This document shows positions 32,788-39,600 of a DNA stretch of 39,600 bases, piece after piece. This stretch comes from Fibrobacterota bacterium. GTDB lineage: Bacteria > Fibrobacterota > Chitinivibrionia > Chitinivibrionales > Chitinispirillaceae. Location: positions 1 to 39,600 of the forward strand of contig PLTF01000111.1 in assembly GCA_003164335.1 (NCBI GenBank). Reading direction: 5' to 3'. Each line of letters starts with the position of its first letter. The stretch's first letter is position 1. The notes below the pieces were generated by a model. The model made no database searches and was not told the origin of the DNA. It worked only from the letters and a program-made list of their open reading frames with translations. The position numbers and the translations under genes were made by a program.

Positions 32788-33360
32788 CTAACTTCCCGGA
32801 AGCAGGTCTGCCCCGGGGCCAAAGCATTCGACGGCGGTATCGCCGAAAAACTTTATCGTCGGCGCCGCGCCGGATTTAGTTCTGTCAATGACGATTTCGC
32901 CGCGCTTCCGCCTTCGCTGGTACACCAGCCGACCTCGCGGCGTCAGGAGGCCAACGAGGGAAGGCACCAGGAGCGGCAAGGCCTTTTCATCGTACGGCGG
33001 ATCGAAAAACAGTATGTCGTACCGCTCCGAGCACGACCTGACAAATGCCGCCGCATCCCTGGCGATGAACCGACAGCGGTCAAGGACTCCGAGCGCGGCA
33101 GCGTTCTCGCGGATACGGGAACAGCGCACGCGGTTCTCCTCGATGAAATCCACCATCGCCGCTCCCCGGCTTAACATTTCAAACCCAAAGGCGCCGCTGC
33201 CCGCGCACACATCGGCAGCCGCGCTTCCCGGAAGGTCGGGCGCCAGCATGTCGGCGATCGATTGGCGGGCCCGGCCGAGGGTTGGCCGGTAGTCAAGGTC
33301 ACCGTCCGGCAGGCGGATGACCCTTCCCCGCAGGCTTCCAGCTACGATCCGTAAATTCAT
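32788..33360 (-). CDS. rsmD: 16S rRNA (guanine(966)-N2)-methyltransferase
   Basis: RsmD methylates G966 of 16S rRNA. The 190-residue product has MNLRIVAGSLRGRVIRLP and RPTLGRARQSIADML, the cofactor loop DVCAGSGAFGFEMLSRGA and the catalytic FFDPPYDE. All are typical of the family. The neighbouring coaD supports the call, since rsmD-coaD pairs are common in bacteria. It lies nine bases after the PilN-like gene. Confidence 0.95.
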   Translation of the reverse strand: MNLRIVAGSLRGRVIRLPDGDLDYRPTLGRARQSIADMLAPDLPGSAAADVCAGSGAFGFEMLSRGAAMVDFIEENRVRCSRIRENAAALGVLDRCRFIARDAAAFVRSCSERYDILFFDPPYDEKALPLLVPSLVGLLTPRGRLVYQRRRKRGEIVIDRTKSGAAPTIKFFGDTAVECFGPGADLLPGS

Positions 33361-33369
33361 GGCAGCCCG

Positions 33370-34467
33370 CTATTGACGCGTGAGAAAATCGACATCGGCG
33401 TCGATCTCGACCCTTCCCTCGCCTGAGGCCAGAAGCCGAAGCCTCCGAAAGGCACAGGGCAGGCGCGCCTCGTGTGCGGCGCGGACAAAGGCCACAACGT
33501 CCGGCAGGGTCCCGGATCCGCCAAGGGAGTAGCGAATCCGCCGGAATTCGCCGGTATTATCTGCGGATACCCGCAAAAGCCCTTTGCGGAGCGCAATGCC
33601 GTTCGCCTTCAGCAGGTCGGAAAACCCGGCAACTTCGAAGGGGATTTTTTCCCGCCCTACCGAATCGGCGGGAAAAGGCCTGGTATAAATAATCCGGCTC
33701 TCAATCCTGAAGCGATACCCCGATTCGCCATCGGGCGCGATGAATGAGCCCGGAGGCGAAGCCAGGTCAAAGGTCCCCTTTGGTAAACCGCTGAAGAGCT
33801 TGCCGAGGCTCTCCCGGTTCTGCGACCGGCCGGCAATCGAAAGCCTGCTGAAACTGTCTATTGAAATGGCGGTGAAGTCGATATCGTCGGGAATAATCGC
33901 GGCGAGTGCGGAGAAAACCTTGTCGCCAAAGGCAATATCCCACGCAGCCCGTTCTCCCGGCGCAGGTTCGGCAGGTTTCCGCTCCGCAGTACCAGGGGGA
34001 ACCGAGCCGGAGATTGCAGCGGAATCCCTCCGAACGCTGTCCCTCCCCGCCGCAGCAAGAGCCTTTTCCTTGCCGGTTTCACGGCGCATTGTATCCGTCT
34101 TCGCCGGAGCGACAGCCTTTGCCTTGACCGTATCCCGGCGGGTCGTATCCGGCAACGCACGTGCAAGAGCAGTTGCTTTCACCGTATCCCGGCGCACGGT
34201 GTCCGGCAATGCCCGGGAAATCGTCTTCGGAGCCATGGCCTCCGCTCCTGTGCCGGCGGTGTTGGGAGGTTCGGTATCGGTCTTGCGCCATGAGATGGCG
34301 GGCTGGCTGGGATTGGCAAGCCACCGATGCATGACTTCGACGCTGCCGATAATGATTCCGATGCCGACGGCAACGATCACGAGAATCTTGAAGGCCCCCC
34401 CCCGATGGCGAGGCCCCGGAGCACGGTGACAGTACGTGGTCTGCTTGAGCAGGTTGATGGAGATCAT
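33370..34467 (-). CDS. PilN-like single-pass membrane protein with repetitive linker
   Basis: This 365-residue protein begins MISINLLKQ, typical of PilN/GspL-type pilus or secretion proteins. A transmembrane helix lies at about residues 26-42. Residues ~86-150 hold about four imperfect repeats of ~18 residues with the core DTxRRDTVKA. A periplasmic alpha/beta domain at ~175-365 resembles PilN or PilO. The start overlaps the PilM-like gene as ATGA. A C9/G9 tract (34395-34403) lies 22 codons after the start and stays in frame. It probably forms the periplasmic part of a type IV pilus or type II secretion platform. Confidence 0.72.
   Translation of the reverse strand: MISINLLKQTTYCHRAPGPRHRGGAFKILVIVAVGIGIIIGSVEVMHRWLANPSQPAISWRKTDTEPPNTAGTGAEAMAPKTISRALPDTVRRDTVKATALARALPDTTRRDTVKAKAVAPAKTDTMRRETGKEKALAAAGRDSVRRDSAAISGSVPPGTAERKPAEPAPGERAAWDIAFGDKVFSALAAIIPDDIDFTAISIDSFSRLSIAGRSQNRESLGKLFSGLPKGTFDLASPPGSFIAPDGESGYRFRIESRIIYTRPFPADSVGREKIPFEVAGFSDLLKANGIALRKGLLRVSADNTGEFRRIRYSLGGSGTLPDVVAFVRAAHEARLPCAFRRLRLLASGEGRVEIDADVDFLTRQ
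34395..34403. repeat. C9/G9 homopolymer within the PilN-like gene
   Basis: Nine Cs on the plus strand encode part of RHRGGAF just before the transmembrane helix. Loss or gain of a base would truncate the protein before the membrane. Confidence 0.9.
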
Positions 34468-35417
34468 GCCGACAGCTCCTCGCTGCGGGTCGGATGATCC
34501 GGCGGAGAATCTTCGGATAAGAGACTTGCACGTTGAAGTGCCAGCCCGACAGCAACGGAAAGCTGCGTGGAATACTCCTTGAGCTGCTGTTCTTCGATCA
34601 CGACCTGGCATTTTACTTCACGAAAGGGATTGAGGAGTTCGGCTCCCGGTATCGTTTCGAAAAATGCCTCCCGATGCAGGACCTGCTGGAACCATGAGCC
34701 GGTTGCAAACATGGCCTCCGGCCTGCGCCCCTGGCAGAAACGGTCGATCTCGGAAGCTGCCGCCGCTGCAAATGCGAGCTCATCGGTTGCATGGCCACTG
34801 GAATCAAAACAGCGAAAATCGAGGAACTCGCCTCCCCGCGAGAGGATGAGCTTGGTCACGGATTCTTCACAATGAATGAGCAGGCACGGCGCAGCCGAGC
34901 GTTCCCGGTAGTTGGCCTCAAAAACGTTTATCAGGCCGAAGATATCGAGCCCGACGGCCTGCGGTTTGAATCCGGCACTCCTCACCATGTCGGCCGTCTG
35001 TTCCACCAGTTTTCGCCGGTATGCGGCAAGCAGGAAGGTCCGTGTTTTCCCGGTGGCAATCCCCACCATTTCCTGGGCATCGAAAACGAAATCGTCCGGA
35101 TTTCCGGCAAAGCTCTGGGCCAGCTCCCATTTGAGGGCCTCTTCGACCGAGGGCTCATCCGCATCGACGGTCGCAAGCTTAACAACCGCATATTGGGCCG
35201 GAATGGCGGCGGCTATGCCCTGGCTGAAATACTTGAGCCGCGGTTTACCGTTTTTCAACTCCCGCCGCCAGAGCTTCCACTCCCCTGCCCGCTTTCCAGC
35301 CGGGAAAGGCTGGATGGAAAGGAGCGTTATCGCCCGTTCCTTGAGAGAATACTGGACGGCGCTGAAATAATCGCTCTGAAAATCGATACCGCAGAAACAG
35401 TCGGTGGTTGGTTTCAT
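34464..35417 (-). CDS. PilM-like actin-fold pilus assembly protein
   Basis: A 317-residue cytosolic protein of the PilM/GspL cytoplasmic type, which binds the amino terminus of PilN and organises the pilus inner-membrane platform. Recognisable features are the start CFCGIDFQSDYFSAVQYSL, the segment EEALKWELAQSF, and AGFKPQAVGLDIFGLINVF. The last 40 residues contain AVGLALQRASLL. The start follows an AGGGA. It overlaps the PilN-like gene by ATGA, which supports the pairing. No other pilus genes are in the window. Confidence 0.78.
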   Translation of the reverse strand: MKPTTDCFCGIDFQSDYFSAVQYSLKERAITLLSIQPFPAGKRAGEWKLWRRELKNGKPRLKYFSQGIAAAIPAQYAVVKLATVDADEPSVEEALKWELAQSFAGNPDDFVFDAQEMVGIATGKTRTFLLAAYRRKLVEQTADMVRSAGFKPQAVGLDIFGLINVFEANYRERSAAPCLLIHCEESVTKLILSRGGEFLDFRCFDSSGHATDELAFAAAAASEIDRFCQGRRPEAMFATGSWFQQVLHREAFFETIPGAELLNPFREVKCQVVIEEQQLKEYSTQLSVAVGLALQRASLLSEDSPPDHPTRSEELSA

Positions 35418-35521
35418 ATTCCCTGCCCGGGCGTCGGCCTGCCGCACTTACGGTCGGCCGTCCTATTCGAGCCTATAAAATATCATTTTCTGCCGGGGAG
35501 TGCATATCTCTTTCGCGTTTC

Positions 35522-35539
35522 CCGCCCGCTTCCGGGCGG
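35522..35539. repeat. GC-rich hairpin between the HD-GYP and PilM-like genes
   Basis: CCGCCCG and CGGGCGG flank a four-base loop (GAAG on the minus strand). No T-tract follows, so it may stabilise or attenuate mRNA instead of terminating transcription. Confidence 0.5.
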
Positions 35540-35567
35540 CAGAGCTCTTCTGCCCCTTTATGCCGGG

Positions 35568-37013
35568 CTACCCCGCAGTGTGCCTGAGCACCGTTAAAAA
35601 GATTTCCACGATACCCGGATCGAATTGCAACCCCGACTGAGCCTCCAGCACCTTCATGGATGCGCTCCGCGGCAGGGATTTTCGGTAGGGACGATCGGAA
35701 GTCATGGCCTCGTAGGCATCGGCGACGCTCAGGATCCTTGCGCCGAGCGGAATGTCCGTTCCCGACAGCCCCGAGGGGTAGCCGCAGCCGTTATAAAATT
35801 CATGGTGGTGCATAACCAGAGGAACGAGCGGCTTCAGGAAGGGCACGTCGGCAATGATGGTCGCCCCGAGGGCGGGATGCTTCTTGATCTCATTGAACTC
35901 TTCGGGGGTCAGCTTCCCGGGTTTGTTGAGGATGGATTCGCTGACGCCGATCTTACCGATGTCGTGCAGGAGACCGGCAAACTTGACCTGCTCGACCTCA
36001 TGCACCGGCATTCCCATGTGGCGGGCGATCAGCACCGTGTAGTGCATGACGTTTTCCGAATGGCCGTGCGTGTATTCGTCTTTCGCTTCAACCGCCAGGG
36101 CAAACGCGCGGATCGTCTTCAGGTAGTTGTCGCGGATGTTGTGGTAGAGCCGGACGTTTTCGATGGAGATACTGGCTTGCGAGGCAAGGACATTGATCTG
36201 CTCGATATCGAGACTCGAGAACGGCCCGCCGCTCTGTCCCCTGACAAGGTTCAGGACCCCGAGCGTACACGAGGGGCTGTTAAGCGGGAAGGAGATGAAC
36301 GCGCCGATCTCCTGGGGCAGCGCCCTGAGGCCGGAGGGCAGGTTGCCCCGGCCGGTGACCGCAATCGGCTCCCGGCTTTCCAGCACCCGCCGGGAAGCGA
36401 GCATGAAATTTGCCCTTGTCCAGAAGTCGGGCTTGAAATCGTCGCCGCGCCGCGCCGCCAGGGTGAGCTTCCCGGCGGCATCGGCAAAGAACAGCGCCGC
36501 CCCGTCGGCCCTCGCGAATCGGACCGAAAATTCCAGGAACTTCCGGTCGAGCTCGCCCATATCAAGGGTCGAGGCGAGGATATGCGCCACCTGGTGGAGG
36601 GAAACAAGCTTGGAAAAGAGGATGTGCTCTTCCTGGAGTGTCTTCCGGTCGATTGCCCGCTTGACTTTTTCGCCGATATCGCGGAGCTCGAAGGGCTTGG
36701 TGAGGTAGTCCTGGACGCCGAGTTTCAGCGATTCGATAGCGGTGTCGAAGGTCGGGTACCCGGTCGTGATGAGCACCGGGATCCCGCTGTTGCGCTCCCG
36801 GATCTTCTCGAGCAGCTGCACGCCGTTCATACCCGGCATGCAGATGTCGGTGATCACCAGGTCGATATCGCCGTCCTCGACATACGACAGCGCCCGGATG
36901 CCGTTTTCGGCCCGCACGACCCCGTACCCCTTGAGCGTCAGAAAATTTTCAAGGAGATCGCAGATACACGGTTCGTCATCGACAATCAGGATTTTTTTAC
37001 CGGCTTTAACCAT
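35568..37013 (-). CDS. response regulator: REC-GAF-HD-GYP phosphodiesterase
   Basis: A 481-residue regulator predicted to degrade cyclic di-GMP. The receiver domain spans residues ~7-120 with phospho-acceptor D56 in TDICMPG. A GAF domain lies at ~150-300. The HD-GYP domain at ~305-480 has HDIGKIG, MHHHEFYNGCGYPSG and RPYRKSL, so the metal ligands are present. The usual HHExxDGxGYP reads with Asn in place of Asp. A GTG two codons upstream is an alternative start. It sits 64 bases after kdsB and upstream of the pilus-type genes. No cognate kinase is visible. Confidence 0.9.
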   Translation of the reverse strand: MVKAGKKILIVDDEPCICDLLENFLTLKGYGVVRAENGIRALSYVEDGDIDLVITDICMPGMNGVQLLEKIRERNSGIPVLITTGYPTFDTAIESLKLGVQDYLTKPFELRDIGEKVKRAIDRKTLQEEHILFSKLVSLHQVAHILASTLDMGELDRKFLEFSVRFARADGAALFFADAAGKLTLAARRGDDFKPDFWTRANFMLASRRVLESREPIAVTGRGNLPSGLRALPQEIGAFISFPLNSPSCTLGVLNLVRGQSGGPFSSLDIEQINVLASQASISIENVRLYHNIRDNYLKTIRAFALAVEAKDEYTHGHSENVMHYTVLIARHMGMPVHEVEQVKFAGLLHDIGKIGVSESILNKPGKLTPEEFNEIKKHPALGATIIADVPFLKPLVPLVMHHHEFYNGCGYPSGLSGTDIPLGARILSVADAYEAMTSDRPYRKSLPRSASMKVLEAQSGLQFDPGIVEIFLTVLRHTAG

Positions 37014-37077
37014 GAACACCCGTCGTTACGAACGCGCGGTCCGTTGACCGCCGCTTCCGCCGTTGATACCGGATTCT

Positions 37078-37812
37078 TCAGGCGTTACTGCGATCGCGAA
37101 AGGCGGCGAGATCATCCGGGGTGTCAATCCCCACCGACTCGAAGTCGTGGACGATGCATTTGATCCGCATGCCGAATTCGAGAGCCCTGAGCTGTTCGAG
37201 CCTTTCGAGCCGCTCAAGCTTCCCTTCGGGAAAGGTACAGTAACGTTCCAACCCCGCAGCCGAATAGCCATAGATGCCGACATGCCGGTAAAACGCGGCG
37301 CGACCGCTCCGGTCGCGATCGTAGGGAATCGGCGACCGGGAGAAGTAGAGCGCCCGGTTTTCGGCGTCGAGCACGGCCTTTACGACATTGGGGTTGTCTA
37401 TACCGGTAATTGTAGCATGGGAAACGACGGTGAGCAAGGTAAAATCGTCGATTTCACGCACTGCGGCGCAGAAACCGGTGAGCAATGCGGCGGGGAGGTA
37501 TGGCTCATCTCCCTGCAGGTTAACGAAATAGCGGCAGGGAATTTTCTGCGATGCCTCGAAGACCCGGTCCGTTCCGCTTGTATGGTGCGCGGCGGTCATC
37601 ACCGCTTCCCCGCCGTGATGTTCGACGGCACGAACGATCCGTTCATCGTCGGTGGCGACGACGATCCGGTCGAAGACCTGCGCCTTCTGCGCGCATGCAT
37701 ATGCCCACATGACCAGGGGCAGGCCGTTGATTTCGACGAGGGGCTTGCCGGGCAGGCGGGTGGAACCGTACCGCGCAGGAATGATACAGGCAACCGAACC
37801 GTCGGGCGCCAT
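37078..37812 (-). CDS. kdsB: 3-deoxy-manno-octulosonate cytidylyltransferase
   Basis: KdsB activates KDO as CMP-KDO for lipopolysaccharide inner-core synthesis. The 244-residue product has the nucleotide-binding IIPARYGSTRLPGKPL, VNLQGDEPYLP, the segment RHVGIYGY and LERLEQLRALEFG. These fit the family throughout. It lies nine bases after gatC. Its presence indicates an outer membrane with lipopolysaccharide. Confidence 0.96.
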   Translation of the reverse strand: MAPDGSVACIIPARYGSTRLPGKPLVEINGLPLVMWAYACAQKAQVFDRIVVATDDERIVRAVEHHGGEAVMTAAHHTSGTDRVFEASQKIPCRYFVNLQGDEPYLPAALLTGFCAAVREIDDFTLLTVVSHATITGIDNPNVVKAVLDAENRALYFSRSPIPYDRDRSGRAAFYRHVGIYGYSAAGLERYCTFPEGKLERLERLEQLRALEFGMRIKCIVHDFESVGIDTPDDLAAFRDRSNA

Positions 37813-37821
37813 GGCAGCGCG

Positions 37822-38106
37822 CTACCCGATCACCTTGGGGATGGCGAAGAACCCGTTCTTCACCTTGGGGCCGTTCTGCAGCAGATCTTCGCGCGACAGC
37901 GAAGGCTTCTCAACGTCCGGCCGCGTGGGGTCGTGGAGCGGTTCGAGGAAGCAGGTCGGTTCGACCTCGGCGGTATCGACGCTCTTCAACTGTTCCACGA
38001 ATTCGAGAATTGACCCGAGCTGGTCGGTGAATTTTTCGACCTCGTCCTCGGAAATCCTGAGGCGTGCAAGCTCGGCAACACGCAGTACCTGTTCACGATC
38101 AATCAT
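37822..38106 (-). CDS. gatC: aspartyl/glutamyl-tRNA amidotransferase subunit C
   Basis: GatC stabilises the GatCAB complex that converts Glu-tRNA(Gln) or Asp-tRNA(Asn) to the amide form. The 94-residue protein begins MIDREQVLRVAELARLRISEDE and ends with LREDLLQNGPKVKNGFFAIPKVIG-type sequence (here SREDLLQNGPKVKNGFFAIP), as usual. The start has AAGGAG seven bases upstream. gatA and gatB are not adjacent. The much longer open frame through this region is antisense-like sequence inside the helicase gene. Confidence 0.95.
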   Translation of the reverse strand: MIDREQVLRVAELARLRISEDEVEKFTDQLGSILEFVEQLKSVDTAEVEPTCFLEPLHDPTRPDVEKPSLSREDLLQNGPKVKNGFFAIPKVIG

Positions 38107-38117
38107 AGGGTTGCTCC

Positions 38118-39600
38118 TTACGACTCGAAATTGGCGAACTTCGCCATGAGTTTCTTCCTGGTCCCGTCGCTGAAAAGAACCGAGAGCTTCATGTCTTCGC
38201 CGAAGCCGCTGATCTGGACGATTCTCCCCGGCCCGTAAAGCTTGTGGCGCACCTGCTGACCCTGCCGGAACTCGACTGTGTCCTGGGAGTACATCTCCGG
38301 GGCAAAGGAAGGCTTCGGCGCCGCGGGTGTACGCGTCGGGAAAGCGGAGCGCGACGGAGCATACTGCCGGCGGTCGGGCCTTTTCTTTTCGAGAACCGGC
38401 TGAACGCCGAAATAGTTGCTCTTGTCTCGCGGGGTGTAGAGCTCCTGCGCGATGGGCTCCAGGAACCGCGAGGGTATCTCGGGAAGAACATCGCCGAACC
38501 GGCGGCGGTAATCGACATGCGAACATTCGAGCACCTGCATGGCCCGCGTGATCCCTACATAGAAGAGCCGGCGTTCCTCCTCGATCTTCTCCGGGTCGTC
38601 GAAATTCTGGCGGGAGGGAATGATGCCGTCCTCCACCCCTACCAGGAACACGCACCGGAATTCGAGCCCTTTGGCGCTGTGGAGCGTCATCATATTCACC
38701 GCCTCGTCCTTCTGATCCCAGGTGTCCACATCCGCGGCAAGGGTGACCTCTTCGAGAAAGGCGGCGAGCGGGACGTCCGGATGCTCGGTTGTCCAGACGG
38801 TGATGGCGTTGCCGAGTTCGGCGATGTTGTCCACCCGCCGGGCCGACTCTTCGGAGTCGTCGGCGACGAGCATGTCCATATACCCGCTCAGCTTGAGCAT
38901 TTCGTTGACAATCGTAGCGGGCGGTTCGTTGTTTTTTTCGAGATCCGCGAGCAGGGAGAAGATATCGCGCACCTCGGAATATCCCTGGCGGTAGCGCTGC
39001 GGAAGCGCCTCCACGCCGTTGTCGAGCAGCGCTTCGAGCAGCGAGCCGCCCTTTCCGGCCGCAACTTCGGCGAGCGCCTCCCACGCCTTGTCCCCGAGCC
39101 CGCGCGCAGGGAGGTTATAGATTCGCTCGAAACTCACGTTATCCTTCCGGTTGACGAGGAGCCGCAGATAAGCGAGACAGTCCTTGACTTCGGCCCGCTC
39201 GTAAAAGCTCATGCCGCCCACCAGGATATAGGGAACCTTCCGCCGGCGCAGCACCTCTTCGAACACACGCGACTGCGCGTTGGTGCGGTACAGGATGGCG
39301 ATTGCGCCGCCCTTCATCCCCTGCCGGATAAGCTCCTCGATACGATCGGCAACGCAGTCCGCTTCCTGCCGGTCGTCGCGGTAGCGGCTGACCGTCACGC
39401 TGTCGCCCCGCCCCCGGTCGGTCCAGAGCTTCTTGACCGTCCGCACCGCGTTCGAGCTGATCGCCGCATTGGCGAAATTCAGGATCGAATCGGTCGACCG
39501 GTAGTTCTGTTCGAGCTTGAAAACCCTGGTCCCGTCGAACTCTTTTTCAAAGGAGAGAATATTCTCGATCCGTGCCCCGCGCCAGCCGTAGATGCTCTGG
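38118..39600 (-). CDS. UvrD/PcrA-type superfamily 1 DNA helicase (5' end outside the window)
   Basis: Only the carboxy-terminal 493 residues are visible; the frame is open to the window edge. It starts within helicase motif III (QSIYGWRGA), then motif IV LEQNYRST, motif V MTLHSAKGLEF and motif VI YVGITRAM. The carboxy-terminal ~45 residues (VRHKLYGPGRIVQISGFG to FANFES) form the Tudor-like domain of PcrA/UvrD that contacts RNA polymerase. It acts in repair and removal of stalled complexes. It is followed 11 bases later by gatC. Confidence 0.95.
   Translation of the reverse strand, partial: QSIYGWRGARIENILSFEKEFDGTRVFKLEQNYRSTDSILNFANAAISSNAVRTVKKLWTDRGRGDSVTVSRYRDDRQEADCVADRIEELIRQGMKGGAIAILYRTNAQSRVFEEVLRRRKVPYILVGGMSFYERAEVKDCLAYLRLLVNRKDNVSFERIYNLPARGLGDKAWEALAEVAAGKGGSLLEALLDNGVEALPQRYRQGYSEVRDIFSLLADLEKNNEPPATIVNEMLKLSGYMDMLVADDSEESARRVDNIAELGNAITVWTTEHPDVPLAAFLEEVTLAADVDTWDQKDEAVNMMTLHSAKGLEFRCVFLVGVEDGIIPSRQNFDDPEKIEEERRLFYVGITRAMQVLECSHVDYRRRFGDVLPEIPSRFLEPIAQELYTPRDKSNYFGVQPVLEKKRPDRRQYAPSRSAFPTRTPAAPKPSFAPEMYSQDTVEFRQGQQVRHKLYGPGRIVQISGFGEDMKLSVLFSDGTRKKLMAKFANFES

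Noticed and set aside
37822-39084. 420-codon minus-strand frame ending as gatC
   Set aside because: Only the last 94 codons match a family (GatC). The upstream part overlaps the helicase gene in another frame and has no ribosome binding site.
1-39600. CRISPR arrays, insertion sequences or prophage genes
   Set aside because: No regularly spaced repeats, transposase motifs or terminal inverted repeats were seen on either strand.

Overview
The window is a densely packed bacterial chromosome segment carrying housekeeping genes. The lipopolysaccharide gene kdsB, an OmpA-type outer-membrane protein and MurE with the DNPR motif typical of meso-diaminopimelate ligases point to a diderm (Gram-negative) bacterium. 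A secreted propeller protein ends in a FlgD/Por-like carboxy-terminal sorting-type module, and the transpeptidase FtsI carries a PASTA domain. Together these suggest a lineage outside the Proteobacteria, perhaps the FCB group (for example Fibrobacterota). That placement is an inference.

Positions 1-6219 (minus strand) read, in transcription order, smpB, amidase, murI, a possible 53-codon ORF, yebC, ruvC, ruvA, ruvB, a DUF2905 membrane protein and acyP. Many junctions are ATGA or TAATG overlaps. A HIT-family protein (plus strand) and a small basic protein encoded downstream of ftsZ converge at 6.5-7.1 kb.

Positions 7164-21153 hold a complete minus-strand division and cell-wall (dcw) cluster: mraZ, rsmH, ftsL, ftsI, murE, murF, murD, ftsW, murC, ftsQ, ftsA, ftsZ. 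A near-consensus promoter and three TGGGN MraZ boxes with a 10-bp period lie directly in front of mraZ. mraY, murG, murB and ddl are absent, and the genes that normally flank mraY and murG overlap each other directly.

Positions 21.2-30.1 kb are an accessory region with looser spacing and more AT-rich spacers. It holds a Met/Cys-rich membrane protein with its own terminator, a decayed copy of a sorting-domain gene, an ankyrin-repeat gene frameshifted at a G8 tract, a broken small-ORF remnant, a seven-bladed propeller-like secreted protein, a barrel/coiled-coil/OmpA protein, a GlmM-like phosphohexomutase and a secreted protein of unknown function.

Positions 30.1-39.6 kb return to minus-strand genes: a thioredoxin-CcdA-like fusion, rhomboid protease, coaD, rsmD, a PilN-like protein, PilM-like protein, a REC-GAF-HD-GYP regulator, kdsB, gatC and the 3' part of a UvrD/PcrA helicase that runs off the window. 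No rRNA, tRNA, CRISPR array or insertion sequence was recognised.
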